The notes: a model not told the origin generated them from the sequence alone. Positions 22,778 through 38,100 are shown, counted from the stretch's first letter. The stretch: DNA of 64,000 bases from Coix lacryma-jobi var. lacryma-jobi (GCA_009763385.1 CM019822.1:28018842-28082841), one strand, 5' to 3'. Numbers and translations: made by a program.

Positions 22778-23986
22778 GTCTTCCCCCCTAAAGAAATCTC
22801 GTCCCGAGATTTAAGAAGTGCTTTAAAGGCTGGGGTTGAGTAATGGAAAAGGAAATGTGTCATACTTGTTTACTCACAAGGAGTTCACAAGGCACTGGGT
22901 TGGGGTTAGGATTACAACCGGAACCAGAACACGGTTGCAAGTAGCAAGGTAGGGGATTTTGAGTGGAGCAAGGAAAAATATCAAGAGCCAAGAGAGAGCG
23001 TATATTAGTTACGGACTATATTGGATCATAACTGTAGACTTCGATACCTGCGCGCACCCAACGGAAAACTTGTGCAACTCGGCACACAAGATTCTTCGGG
23101 TTCCGTCGCGGCATCGTGGTCACCAATTATGGCACCATAACAGAGCATAACTTCTATAACTCTCATCCCATAAAGAGGGGAAATTATAACCAAAAGCAGG
23201 GATTGGTCATAATTACAAGGAAAGTGGCTTTGAATTCCCTTTCGGGGATCCAGAAATGAAAGCACTTTAACGGTGGACTTAGAAAGAATCATGACGATAG
23301 GCCTGTATATTAGCGAGCACCTGACAGTAACTCCCTATGGTGGCCGTCCATAGGTGACTCCAGGTTCCTACACTTTTATCCGGTCCATGGATCACGGTCC
23401 TTTCAAAGAACACAATTTCAGTAACTTTCAACCACCATTCGTCGTTTACACGACATCAGCAAATGGTATGTGCCAATTCAAGGCATGACACACACATATC
23501 AAGGAAGAACCAAAGATTTGCCCTGATTCTGACTTTTACGTGGTAGAGTGTATGAAAGATATCCAAAAGTTCTCAAGGATCAGAACTTATGGAGCAAAGT
23601 AGCAAGGGTAACGGAATTTAGGGACGATCAGCCATCGGGGATCATAGCTGTTTTTAGAATTTAGAGAAGAAGCACATTTAACATTATGTATGATATGATG
23701 CATGCTCGTCCTATACGACCTCTCACTGACAGGAGATTTCTGTCTCCACCTGTTAGTTAGATATAGGGCTATACTTTATATACTAGCTTTACTGATTTGG
23801 TACCTTCTGTCGGAATCACTAGTATAGTCTTCACGAAGTCTTCCAGCAAAGCAAGAAACTTAGGGAAGGATCATTTTTAATTTGTTACTTCCAAAAATTT
23901 TTAGGTTAAGAAATCCTTTTGAAGTTTTTCAAAAGTAATGTTGCAACCAGTCTTCCCTTGATGACAATCCTGCTCCGATACCATTC
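22778..23986 (-). repeat. Array E interior 1
   Basis: 1,209 bp between LTRs; purine tract at the left end and primer-binding site at 23983-23972 (minus). One T fewer than interiors 2 and 3 (ACATTTAAC near 23680). No retroviral-type domain. Confidence 0.9.
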
Positions 23987-26900
23987 TGTGGCAGAACCTC
24001 CCAACAATGTGGCCCACCTGCACACGTCATCGTCGTACGGAGCCCAATGACTGTGCAACATGAAACACGTTACTGGAAAGATCCGTCGGGTGTCCCTGCG
24101 GAGACCCCGAATTATCCACGAGCCACAGGACCATCATCATGAAGGTTGGATTAATCACAACATTACAACAGTTGATACAAAATACCATCGGAGTGCGGAA
24201 GCAAGATAGATAAACTTTACAATTATGGAGATGTTACTCTTACATAAAAATAACTGGTGTTGTGGGAGTAGAGTAGTATTACAGAACCACACTTAGGCGT
24301 AGTACCTAAGTTGGAGATGAGGAACAACCAGATCACGTCAAGCCCACTGACATGATCAGGATCAACGCCACCTATTAGAAACCTGCAACAGGGGTTAACA
24401 AACCCTGAGTACTGGGGTACTCAACAAGACTTACCCGACAAAGAAAAAGGGGAGGAGACTCAGGAATGAAAGGCTTAGGTAAGGCTTGAACAAGATCGAG
24501 AAAGTTGCAGAAAAAGCATTTTGAGTTTTTCCGCCAGCAACAAGCACCTCGGGACTCTAACCCAAGAGTACAGGTCCAGCAACAAGCACCTCGGGACTCT
24601 AACCCAAGAGTACAAGTCCTGTTTGCAGAAAAACATCTTGTAAAACTTGTTTTTATTTTGGAAAGGTTCAAGTATTCCTCAGTTTCTTCATCATTCATGA
24701 TTCATTTTACATTTCAAAGCATTCCTAGTGAGAACCACTCTCCGTGGACAGTCAGTGGACCAAGTCTCCATAACCGAGGAGCAACGTTAATCCGGATAAA
24801 GAATACTCAGCTGAGGATCCCTATTCACACTGCATATGTAGCACCCAAGCCTGCATATGCCAACTCGTCTTCCACGATTCCTCCAAGATTGGGCCCGGTC
24901 CTACGCCACCCGGAAGTACAGTACACCACTCCAATCCGGGACTCTAACCCACGTGGGTACATGCTACTTCCGCCATCTCTCCACTCCCAGTGCGCGGTTG
25001 TCGGTCCAATAATGGATTTCTCGGAGCCAGAGCTTTCCGTAGTATGTGAATAGTTACAAGTCTTGACCAGCAGGCCCCCATACGGATGGTCCCTACATTT
25101 TCCAGCCAGCGACAAGCACCTCGGGACTCTAACCCAAGAGTACAGGTCCTGTCAGTTTTTCAACCCTGTCCCGGTCGGTGTCAACTGTTGAGTCCCGGAC
25201 TACAACATGACGGCACCGTACGCAAGGACAACCTCTTCTCGACAATGACCACATGCTAGCTAGGCAAGCAGTCATCGAACGGGAAGTAAAGCCAAAATCC
25301 CATAAAGATTCTTTCAGTGATCACACTTTTGAAAAAGGCATTTTATTGCAAATCTATAGTATAGCATCACTAAGCATTTTGCAAATAGTTTTAAAGCAGG
25401 GCTGGTGGATCTTCTGGTGGAGGTAAATAATGCAGGAGGCAATAGGTCATCACACAACTCCTATAACCTAATGCAGTAGTTTAACTCAAAAGCATTTAAG
25501 GAAAACATTTTATAAATGGAAGGGTTAAATGCACCGGGGCTTGCCTTGGATGGCAAAAAGAGCAGACTCGGGGTTGGTGGTGTAGGTGCCGGAGCTCGGG
25601 GTTGCCTCGGGGACAGATCCTTCGGTGGCTACCTCGACTTCAGGTCCTTCTTCGTCAACTATACGGATGCAATGATGAATGCTCATGAGAATGATGATAT
25701 GAACTTATGGTGCAAGACAAATCCACTGATTCTAGATTACTCTTAAACAAGGCATAATTGAAATCTAGGTTGAGCATAAAAGGTAACTATTTCTTCCTTA
25801 AGCAATATTGATTAAACTAGCCCTTATTATAAGTATCCTAAGCATCAACCAAACATAGCATCACAACCATCATAGACCAAAGGGTAGGGGTCTATGAACA
25901 TCAATCAATCCAAAGATCACATCATCAAACACTTATTACCAACCCTAATCCATCTTTTCTATTTTTCTTAATTATTTAAAAGGTCATTTTATGAAGTTGC
26001 TCCAAAAATTACCAAATTAATCACATAAGTTCATTATGACTTAAATAGATGGCAAAACAAATTTCATAATTTTTGGAGGTCATTAAGATGCTTAATTAAA
26101 TCTAGACATTTAATTAGCAAAAGGCACTATTCAACAATTTAAATAAAAACTCAAAAATCAACTTGTTCCAAAAGACTTCAAAATTTTACCAGAGACTAAT
26201 CATGGCATAAAAAGCTCACAAAAAATTGTCTCATGATTTTTGGAGTTATAAATCACTCTCCAAAAATACCAAAACCTTCATTTTCCAATTAAAAGGGGAA
26301 TTTTACATTTTCAAATTTTTGCACAAAACTCAAGTTTCATATTTTTATAAAATACTTCAGAGCATAAAGAGTCTACCACAAAAATTTCAGATATTTTGGA
26401 TGCACACAGAAAATCATACAAAAAAGAGAAAACAGAACACTATTCACATCTCTCAGAAAAAGAAAAGAGCACTGTGCTCTTTCTAGGCCGGGCTCGGTCG
26501 AGACGGAAGCGACAGCTTTGTCCGAGGCCTGGCCCGGAGGCTCGGGCGAGACGGAGAAGTGAGCCTCCGTCCGAGGCCTGACTCGGGCGAAGCGGAGAGC
26601 ATGCGCTCGCCGAGGCCTGGGCTCGGGCGAGACGGAAAAACAAGCCTCCGTCCGAGGCGTGATTTGGAGGCTCGGACGCTTACCACGTGTCGGAGGCAGG
26701 GCTCGAGGGCGAGGCTCGACTCGTTCTCGAAGGTGAGGCTCGACTTGTGTTCGAGGGTGAGGCTCGGCTTGTGCTCGAGGGTGAGGCTCGGCACGCTCGA
26801 GGGAGAAGACGACAGCGGCGGCGCTCCGGCGATCCGGCGGTCCTGCGCAGCACACGCGACCGCAAGGGCCGGGTTAGAGTCGCGCGGGGCCAAGGAACAC

Positions 26901-28334
26901 GACACGGGGGTCGGTGAGAGATGATCATGGCCGGAGGCGGCGGATTTCACGAACCCGAGTTCACCGGTGTTCGGTCGGAGATCGGGAGGATGGGGTTACG
27001 CCGGGCAAACGGAGGCGGGGAAGGTGAAATTGGAGGGTGGGAAAGCCTCACAAGCTCACGGCGGAACTTTCGGGCTAGCTGGTGGAGAGGCGGAGTGTCT
27101 GGAGTAGACCGGCCACGGTGGCGGAGGTGGAGTGAGGAGCTCGGGGCTCCGGCGGCTTATATAGCCGCGGCTATGGGACGGTAGAGAGCTCGAGGTCACG
27201 CGGGTAAGGTTTGCGGGGGCGTGCGCACTCGATTGCGCTCTGGCGGATAAGCTGGCGCGCAGCCGGGGCTCGGGCGCAAGCTCGGCCGGCGATGGCCACG
27301 CGGCGGCGGCGGCTGGGCACTGTAGGGGACGGGAAAGAAGGTCAGCGCTCGCGTGCGGGCGCGGAGGGAACAGGGGAACAGCGGTGGCAGGTTGGTGGCG
27401 CGTGGGGAGCAGCCAGGCACGCGGCACGCGCAGCGCCGGAGGCTCGGCCACGGCCGGGGCCCCCTCTGCACTGCGCCGGCTAGAGGTAGGGGACGAACAG
27501 TGCTAGGCCTTAGGGTTTGACTTTTGGCTGATCTCTGTATTTTGCAAAAATCTCCCAAAATTTGAACTGTGCGACAAAAACTCAAAATACCAAAGTTGTT
27601 CAGAAAAAAGAGATCTACAACTTTGTAAATAAGAACATTTTCAAATTCCAAATAGTTTTTGAACTATAATCAAAAACAGAAAAGGGAATATTTTTCAAAT
27701 TTGATTCAAATCCAAATTACTTTGGATTTCAAACTGAAACTTGAAAATCTTTATATATGAAAGTTGTTCCATTTGTCAAAACCTACAACTTTGCTAATAT
27801 ACACTTTATCTGAAACTCAATAGTTTTTGAATAACTTTTTAAAACTGAAAAGGAGACAAAAACTGGAATTTGAACGAATTTGAAATTACTTCAAATTTTA
27901 TATAGAAACATGGAAATCTGTAAATACCAAAGTTGTTCCTCTAGGTCAGATTCACAACTTTGCTTTTTGAACCAACTCAAAATTTTGAATTTTGAAAAAG
28001 TTATCAAAAGGGGAATAAATCCAAGATTTGGGAATTTAGGGTTTTTGCAAAAAGGAAGAATCAAATCAAATCTGATTTTTGAACTTTGATCAAAGCAACC
28101 AACATCAGGGCACTAAACTTGAACAAGAATTTCATAGAACTAGGCACAGAGGTGAAATTACCATTTTGCCCTTATAGGAAGAAGTGGGCTAATAAGGGTT
28201 TTTGCAATAGAGGTACATCACATAAAATGATACACTAAGCAAATGCATACACATGAAATCCTGATCAAGATGATTAATGATGCTAATGATGATATGTCAA
28301 GTTAATTACATGCTTAAACACCAGAGGTGTTTCA
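23987..28334 (-). repeat. Array E LTR 2
   Basis: 4,348 bp, identical to LTR 3 except for one C-to-T change near 24262 in the positions I compared. Confidence 0.92.
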
Positions 28335-29544
28335 GTCTTCCCCCCTAAAGAAATCTCGTCCCGAGATTTAAGAAGTGCTTTAAAGGCTGGGGTTGAGTAA
28401 TGGAAAAGGAAATGTGTCATACTTGTTTACTCACAAGGAGTTCACAAGGCACTGGGTTGGGGTTAGGATTACAACCGGAACCAGAACACGGTTGCAAGTA
28501 GCAAGGTAGGGGATTTTGAGTGGAGCAAGGAAAAATATCAAGAGCCAAGAGAGAGCGTATATTAGTTACGGACTATATTGGATCATAACTGTAGACTTCG
28601 ATACCTGCGCGCACCCAACGGAAAACTTGTGCAACTCGGCACACAAGATTCTTCGGGTTCCGTCGCGGCATCGTGGTCACCAATTATGGCACCATAACAG
28701 AGCATAACTTCTATAACTCTCATCCCATAAAGAGGGGAAATTATAACCAAAAGCAGGGATTGGTCATAATTACAAGGAAAGTGGCTTTGAATTCCCTTTC
28801 GGGGATCCAGAAATGAAAGCACTTTAACGGTGGACTTAGAAAGAATCATGACGATAGGCCTGTATATTAGCGAGCACCTGACAGTAACTCCCTATGGTGG
28901 CCGTCCATAGGTGACTCCAGGTTCCTACACTTTTATCCGGTCCATGGATCACGGTCCTTTCAAAGAACACAATTTCAGTAACTTTCAACCACCATTCGTC
29001 GTTTACACGACATCAGCAAATGGTATGTGCCAATTCAAGGCATGACACACACATATCAAGGAAGAACCAAAGATTTGCCCTGATTCTGACTTTTACGTGG
29101 TAGAGTGTATGAAAGATATCCAAAAGTTCTCAAGGATCAGAACTTATGGAGCAAAGTAGCAAGGGTAACGGAATTTAGGGACGATCAGCCATCGGGGATC
29201 ATAGCTGTTTTTAGAATTTAGAGAAGAAGCACATTTTAACATTATGTATGATATGATGCATGCTCGTCCTATACGACCTCTCACTGACAGGAGATTTCTG
29301 TCTCCACCTGTTAGTTAGATATAGGGCTATACTTTATATACTAGCTTTACTGATTTGGTACCTTCTGTCGGAATCACTAGTATAGTCTTCACGAAGTCTT
29401 CCAGCAAAGCAAGAAACTTAGGGAAGGATCATTTTTAATTTGTTACTTCCAAAAATTTTTAGGTTAAGAAATCCTTTTGAAGTTTTTCAAAAGTAATGTT
29501 GCAACCAGTCTTCCCTTGATGACAATCCTGCTCCGATACCATTC
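28335..29544 (-). repeat. Array E interior 2
   Basis: 1,210 bp, same layout as interior 1, with ACATTTTAAC near 29231. Confidence 0.9.
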
Positions 29545-32500
29545 TGTGGCAGAACCTCCCAACAATGTGGCCCACCTGCACACGTCATCGTCGTACGGAG
29601 CCCAATGACTGTGCAACATGAAACACGTTACTGGAAAGATCCGTCGGGTGTCCCTGCGGAGACCCCGAATTATCCACGAGCCACAGGACCATCATCATGA
29701 AGGTTGGATTAATCACAACATTACAACAGTTGATACAAAATACCATCGGAGTGCGGAAGCAAGATAGATAAACTTTACAATTATGGAGATGTTACTCTTA
29801 CATAAAAATAACTGGTGTTGCGGGAGTAGAGTAGTATTACAGAACCACACTTAGGCGTAGTACCTAAGTTGGAGATGAGGAACAACCAGATCACGTCAAG
29901 CCCACTGACATGATCAGGATCAACGCCACCTATTAGAAACCTGCAACAGGGGTTAACAAACCCTGAGTACTGGGGTACTCAACAAGACTTACCCGACAAA
30001 GAAAAAGGGGAGGAGACTCAGGAATGAAAGGCTTAGGTAAGGCTTGAACAAGATCGAGAAAGTTGCAGAAAAAGCATTTTGAGTTTTTCCGCCAGCAACA
30101 AGCACCTCGGGACTCTAACCCAAGAGTACAGGTCCAGCAACAAGCACCTCGGGACTCTAACCCAAGAGTACAAGTCCTGTTTGCAGAAAAACATCTTGTA
30201 AAACTTGTTTTTATTTTGGAAAGGTTCAAGTATTCCTCAGTTTCTTCATCATTCATGATTCATTTTACATTTCAAAGCATTCCTAGTGAGAACCACTCTC
30301 CGTGGACAGTCAGTGGACCAAGTCTCCATAACCGAGGAGCAACGTTAATCCGGATAAAGAATACTCAGCTGAGGATCCCTATTCACACTGCATATGTAGC
30401 ACCCAAGCCTGCATATGCCAACTCGTCTTCCACGATTCCTCCAAGATTGGGCCCGGTCCTACGCCACCCGGAAGTACAGTACACCACTCCAATCCGGGAC
30501 TCTAACCCACGTGGGTACATGCTACTTCCGCCATCTCTCCACTCCCAGTGCGCGGTTGTCGGTCCAATAATGGATTTCTCGGAGCCAGAGCTTTCCGTAG
30601 TATGTGAATAGTTACAAGTCTTGACCAGCAGGCCCCCATACGGATGGTCCCTACATTTTCCAGCCAGCGACAAGCACCTCGGGACTCTAACCCAAGAGTA
30701 CAGGTCCTGTCAGTTTTTCAACCCTGTCCCGGTCGGTGTCAACTGTTGAGTCCCGGACTACAACATGACGGCACCGTACGCAAGGACAACCTCTTCTCGA
30801 CAATGACCACATGCTAGCTAGGCAAGCAGTCATCGAACGGGAAGTAAAGCCAAAATCCCATAAAGATTCTTTCAGTGATCACACTTTTGAAAAAGGCATT
30901 TTATTGCAAATCTATAGTATAGCATCACTAAGCATTTTGCAAATAGTTTTAAAGCAGGGCTGGTGGATCTTCTGGTGGAGGTAAATAATGCAGGAGGCAA
31001 TAGGTCATCACACAACTCCTATAACCTAATGCAGTAGTTTAACTCAAAAGCATTTAAGGAAAACATTTTATAAATGGAAGGGTTAAATGCACCGGGGCTT
31101 GCCTTGGATGGCAAAAAGAGCAGACTCGGGGTTGGTGGTGTAGGTGCCGGAGCTCGGGGTTGCCTCGGGGACAGATCCTTCGGTGGCTACCTCGACTTCA
31201 GGTCCTTCTTCGTCAACTATACGGATGCAATGATGAATGCTCATGAGAATGATGATATGAACTTATGGTGCAAGACAAATCCACTGATTCTAGATTACTC
31301 TTAAACAAGGCATAATTGAAATCTAGGTTGAGCATAAAAGGTAACTATTTCTTCCTTAAGCAATATTGATTAAACTAGCCCTTATTATAAGTATCCTAAG
31401 CATCAACCAAACATAGCATCACAACCATCATAGACCAAAGGGTAGGGGTCTATGAACATCAATCAATCCAAAGATCACATCATCAAACACTTATTACCAA
31501 CCCTAATCCATCTTTTCTATTTTTCTTAATTATTTAAAAGGTCATTTTATGAAGTTGCTCCAAAAATTACCAAATTAATCACATAAGTTCATTATGACTT
31601 AAATAGATGGCAAAACAAATTTCATAATTTTTGGAGGTCATTAAGATGCTTAATTAAATCTAGACATTTAATTAGCAAAAGGCACTATTCAACAATTTAA
31701 ATAAAAACTCAAAAATCAACTTGTTCCAAAAGACTTCAAAATTTTACCAGAGACTAATCATGGCATAAAAAGCTCACAAAAAATTGTCTCATGATTTTTG
31801 GAGTTATAAATCACTCTCCAAAAATACCAAAACCTTCATTTTCCAATTAAAAGGGGAATTTTACATTTTCAAATTTTTGCACAAAACTCAAGTTTCATAT
31901 TTTTATAAAATACTTCAGAGCATAAAGAGTCTACCACAAAAATTTCAGATATTTTGGATGCACACAGAAAATCATACAAAAAAGAGAAAACAGAACACTA
32001 TTCACATCTCTCAGAAAAAGAAAAGAGCACTGTGCTCTTTCTAGGCCGGGCTCGGTCGAGACGGAAGCGACAGCTTTGTCCGAGGCCTGGCCCGGAGGCT
32101 CGGGCGAGACGGAGAAGTGAGCCTCCGTCCGAGGCCTGACTCGGGCGAAGCGGAGAGCATGCGCTCGCCGAGGCCTGGGCTCGGGCGAGACGGAAAAACA
32201 AGCCTCCGTCCGAGGCGTGATTTGGAGGCTCGGACGCTTACCACGTGTCGGAGGCAGGGCTCGAGGGCGAGGCTCGACTCGTTCTCGAAGGTGAGGCTCG
32301 ACTTGTGTTCGAGGGTGAGGCTCGGCTTGTGCTCGAGGGTGAGGCTCGGCACGCTCGAGGGAGAAGACGACAGCGGCGGCGCTCCGGCGATCCGGCGGTC
32401 CTGCGCAGCACACGCGACCGCAAGGGCCGGGTTAGAGTCGCGCGGGGCCAAGGAACACGACACGGGGGTCGGTGAGAGATGATCATGGCCGGAGGCGGCG

Positions 32501-33892
32501 GATTTCACGAACCCGAGTTCACCGGTGTTCGGTCGGAGATCGGGAGGATGGGGTTACGCCGGGCAAACGGAGGCGGGGAAGGTGAAATTGGAGGGTGGGA
32601 AAGCCTCACAAGCTCACGGCGGAACTTTCGGGCTAGCTGGTGGAGAGGCGGAGTGTCTGGAGTAGACCGGCCACGGTGGCGGAGGTGGAGTGAGGAGCTC
32701 GGGGCTCCGGCGGCTTATATAGCCGCGGCTATGGGACGGTAGAGAGCTCGAGGTCACGCGGGTAAGGTTTGCGGGGGCGTGCGCACTCGATTGCGCTCTG
32801 GCGGATAAGCTGGCGCGCAGCCGGGGCTCGGGCGCAAGCTCGGCCGGCGATGGCCACGCGGCGGCGGCGGCTGGGCACTGTAGGGGACGGGAAAGAAGGT
32901 CAGCGCTCGCGTGCGGGCGCGGAGGGAACAGGGGAACAGCGGTGGCAGGTTGGTGGCGCGTGGGGAGCAGCCAGGCACGCGGCACGCGCAGCGCCGGAGG
33001 CTCGGCCACGGCCGGGGCCCCCTCTGCACTGCGCCGGCTAGAGGTAGGGGACGAACAGTGCTAGGCCTTAGGGTTTGACTTTTGGCTGATCTCTGTATTT
33101 TGCAAAAATCTCCCAAAATTTGAACTGTGCGACAAAAACTCAAAATACCAAAGTTGTTCAGAAAAAAGAGATCTACAACTTTGTAAATAAGAACATTTTC
33201 AAATTCCAAATAGTTTTTGAACTATAATCAAAAACAGAAAAGGGAATATTTTTCAAATTTGATTCAAATCCAAATTACTTTGGATTTCAAACTGAAACTT
33301 GAAAATCTTTATATATGAAAGTTGTTCCATTTGTCAAAACCTACAACTTTGCTAATATACACTTTATCTGAAACTCAATAGTTTTTGAATAACTTTTTAA
33401 AACTGAAAAGGAGACAAAAACTGGAATTTGAACGAATTTGAAATTACTTCAAATTTTATATAGAAACATGGAAATCTGTAAATACCAAAGTTGTTCCTCT
33501 AGGTCAGATTCACAACTTTGCTTTTTGAACCAACTCAAAATTTTGAATTTTGAAAAAGTTATCAAAAGGGGAATAAATCCAAGATTTGGGAATTTAGGGT
33601 TTTTGCAAAAAGGAAGAATCAAATCAAATCTGATTTTTGAACTTTGATCAAAGCAACCAACATCAGGGCACTAAACTTGAACAAGAATTTCATAGAACTA
33701 GGCACAGAGGTGAAATTACCATTTTGCCCTTATAGGAAGAAGTGGGCTAATAAGGGTTTTTGCAATAGAGGTACATCACATAAAATGATACACTAAGCAA
33801 ATGCATACACATGAAATCCTGATCAAGATGATTAATGATGCTAATGATGATATGTCAAGTTAATTACATGCTTAAACACCAGAGGTGTTTCA
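29545..33892 (-). repeat. Array E LTR 3
   Basis: 4,348 bp. Matches the majority sequence at every position where the four LTRs were seen to differ. Confidence 0.92.
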
Positions 33893-35102
33893 GTCTTCCC
33901 CCCTAAAGAAATCTCGTCCCGAGATTTAAGAAGTGCTTTAAAGGCTGGGGTTGAGTAATGGAAAAGGAAATGTGTCATACTTGTTTACTCACAAGGAGTT
34001 CACAAGGCACTGGGTTGGGGTTAGGATTACAACCGGAACCAGAACACGGTTGCAAGTAGCAAGGTAGGGGATTTTGAGTGGAGCAAGGAAAAATATCAAG
34101 AGCCAAGAGAGAGCGTATATTAGTTACGGACTATATTGGATCATAACTGTAGACTTCGATACCTGCGCGCACCCAACGGAAAACTTGTGCAACTCGGCAC
34201 ACAAGATTCTTCGGGTTCCGTCGCGGCATCGTGGTCACCAATTATGGCACCATAACAGAGCATAACTTCTATAACTCTCATCCCATAAAGAGGGGAAATT
34301 ATAACCAAAAGCAGGGATTGGTCATAATTACAAGGAAAGTGGCTTTGAATTCCCTTTCGGGGATCCAGAAATGAAAGCACTTTAACGGTGGACTTAGAAA
34401 GAATCATGACGATAGGCCTGTATATTAGCGAGCACCTGACAGTAACTCCCTATGGTGGCCGTCCATAGGTGACTCCAGGTTCCTACACTTTTATCCGGTC
34501 CATGGATCACGGTCCTTTCAAAGAACACAATTTCAGTAACTTTCAACCACCATTCGTCGTTTACACGACATCAGCAAATGGTATGTGCCAATTCAAGGCA
34601 TGACACACACATATCAAGGAAGAACCAAAGATTTGCCCTGATTCTGACTTTTACGTGGTAGAGTGTATGAAAGATATCCAAAAGTTCTCAAGGATCAGAA
34701 CTTATGGAGCAAAGTAGCAAGGGTAACGGAATTTAGGGACGATCAGCCATCGGGGATCATAGCTGTTTTTAGAATTTAGAGAAGAAGCACATTTTAACAT
34801 TATGTATGATATGATGCATGCTCGTCCTATACGACCTCTCACTGACAGGAGATTTCTGTCTCCACCTGTTAGTTAGATATAGGGCTATACTTTATATACT
34901 AGCTTTACTGATTTGGTACCTTCTGTCGGAATCACTAGTATAGTCTTCACGAAGTCTTCCAGCAAAGCAAGAAACTTAGGGAAGGATCATTTTTAATTTG
35001 TTACTTCCAAAAATTTTTAGGTTAAGAAATCCTTTTGAAGTTTTTCAAAAGTAATGTTGCAACCAGTCTTCCCTTGATGACAATCCTGCTCCGATACCAT
35101 TC
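33893..35102 (-). repeat. Array E interior 3
   Basis: 1,210 bp, apparently identical to interior 2. Confidence 0.9.
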
Positions 35103-38100
35103 TGTGGCAGAACCTCCCAACAATGTGGCCCACCTGCACACGTCATCGTCGTACGGAGCCCAATGACTGTGCAACATGAAACACGTTACTGGAAAGATCC
35201 GTCGGGTGTCCCTGCGGAGACCCCGAATTATCCACGAGCCACAGGACCATCATCATGAAGGTTGGATTAATCACAACATTACAACAGTTGATACAAAATA
35301 CCATCGGAGTGCGGAAGCAAGATAGATAAACTTTACAATTATGGAGATGTTACTCTTACATAAAAATAACTGGTGTTGCGGGAGTAGAGTAGTATTACAG
35401 AACCACACTTAGGCGTAGTACCTAAGTTGGAGATGAGGAACAACCAGATCACGTCAAGCCCACTGACATGATCAGGATCAACGCCACCTATTAGAAACCT
35501 GCAACAGGGGTTAACAAACCCTGAGTACTGGGGTACTCAACAAGACTTACCCGACAAAGAAAAAGGGGAGGAGACTCAGGAATGAAAGGCTTAGGTAAGG
35601 CTTGAACAAGATCGAGAAAGTTGCAGAAAAAGCATTTTGAGTTTTTCCGCCAGCAACAAGCACCTCGGGACTCTAACCCAAGAGTACAGGTCCAGCAACA
35701 AGCACCTCGGGACTCTAACCCAAGAGTACAAGTCCTGTTTGCAGAAAAACATCTTGTAAAACTTGTTTTTATTTTGGAAAGGTTCAAGTATTCCTCAGTT
35801 TCTTCATCATTCATGATTCATTTTACATTTCAAAGCATTCCTAGTGAGAACCACTCTCCGTGGACAGTCAGTGGACCAAGTCTCCATAACCGAGGAGCAA
35901 CGTTAATCCGGATAAAGAATACTCAGCTGAGGATCCCTATTCACACTGCATATGTAGCACCCAAGCCTGCATATGCCAACTCGTCTTCCACGATTCCTCC
36001 AAGATTGGGCCCGGTCCTACGCCACCCGGAAGTACAGTACACCACTCCAATCCGGGACTCTAACCCACGTGGGTACATGCTACTTCCGCCATCTCTCCAC
36101 TCCCAGTGCGCGGTTGTCGGTCCAATAATGGATTTCTCGGAGCCAGAGCTTTCCGTAGTATGTGAATAGTTACAAGTCTTGACCAGCAGGCCCCCATACG
36201 GATGGTCCCTACATTTTCCAGCCAGCGACAAGCACCTCGGGACTCTAACCCAAGAGTACAGGTCCTGTCAGTTTTTCAACCCTGTCCCGGTCGGTGTCAA
36301 CTGTTGAGTCCCGGACTACAACATGACGGCACCGTACGCAAGGACAACCTCTTCTCGACAATGACCACATGCTAGCTAGGCAAGCAGTCATCGAACGGGA
36401 AGTAAAGCCAAAATCCCATAAAGATTCTTTCAGTGATCACACTTTTGAAAAAGGCATTTTATTGCAAATCTATAGTATAGCATCACTAAGCATTTTGCAA
36501 ATAGTTTTAAAGCAGGGCTGGTGGATCTTCTGGTGGAGGTAAATAATGCAGGAGGCAATAGGTCATCACACAACTCCTATAACCTAATGCAGTAGTTTAA
36601 CTCAAAAGCATTTAAGGAAAACATTTTATAAATGGAAGGGTTAAATGCACCGGGGCTTGCCTTGGATGGCAAAAAGAGCAGACTCGGGGTTGGTGGTGTA
36701 GGTGCCGGAGCTCGGGGTTGCCTCGGGGACAGATCCTTCGGTGGCTACCTCGACTTCAGGTCCTTCTTCGTCAACTATACGGATGCAATGATGAATGCTC
36801 ATGAGAATGATGATCTGACATTATGGTGCAAGACCCCTAAACTGCTTCTAGATTACTCTTAAACAAGGCATAATTGAAATCTAGGTTGAGCATAAAAGGT
36901 AACTATTTCTTCCTTAAGCAATATTGATTAAACTAGCCCTTATTATAAGTATCCTAAGCATCAACCAAACATAGCATCACAACCATCATAGACCAAAGGG
37001 TAGGGGTCTATGAACATCAATCAATCCAAAGATCACATCATCAAACACTTATTACCAACCCTAATCCATCTTTTCTATTTTTCTTAATTATTTAAAAGGT
37101 CATTTTATGAAGTTGCTCCAAAAATTACCAAATTAATCACATAAGTTCATTATGACTTAAATAGATGGCAAAACAAATTTCATAATTTTTGGAGGTCATT
37201 AAGATGCTTAATTAAATCTAGACATTTAATTAGCAAAAGGCACTATTCAACAATTTAAATAAAAACTCAAAAATCAACTTGTTCCAAAAGACTTCAAAAT
37301 TTTACCAGAGACTAATCATGGCATAAAAAGCTCACAAAAAATTGTCTCATGATTTTTGGAGTTATAAATCACTCTCCAAAAATACCAAAACCTTCATTTT
37401 CCAATTAAAAGGGGAATTTTACATTTTCAAATTTTTGCACAAAACTCAAGTTTCATATTTTTATAAAATACTTCAGAGCATAAAGAGTCTACCACAAAAA
37501 TTTCAGATATTTTGGATGCACACAGAAAATCATACAAAAAAGAGAAAACAGAACACTATTCACATCTCTCAGAAAAAGAAAAGAGCACTGTGCTCTTTCT
37601 AGGCCGGGCTCGGTCGAGACGGAAGCGACAGCTTTGTCCGAGGCCTGGCCCGGAGGCTCGGGCGAGACGGAGAAGTGAGCCTCCGTCCGAGGCCTGACTC
37701 GGGCGAAGCGGAGAGCATGCGCTCGCCGAGGCCTGGGCTCGGGCGAGACGGAAAAACAAGCCTCCGTCCGAGGCGTGATTTGGAGGCTCGGACGCTTACC
37801 ACGTGTCGGAGGCAGGGCTCGAGGGCGAGGCTCGACTCGTTCTCGAAGGTGAGGCTCGACTTGTGTTCGAGGGTGAGGCTCGGCTTGTGCTCGAGGGTGA
37901 GGCTCGGCACGCTCGAGGGAGAAGACGACAGCGGCGGCGCTCCGGCGATCCGGCGGTCCTGCGCAGCACACGCGACCGCAAGGGCCGGGTTAGAGTCGCG
38001 CGGGGCCAAGGAACACGACACGGGGGTCGGTGAGAGATGATCATGGCCGGAGGCGGCGGATTTCACGAACCCGAGTTCAACGGTGTTCGGTCGGAGATCG

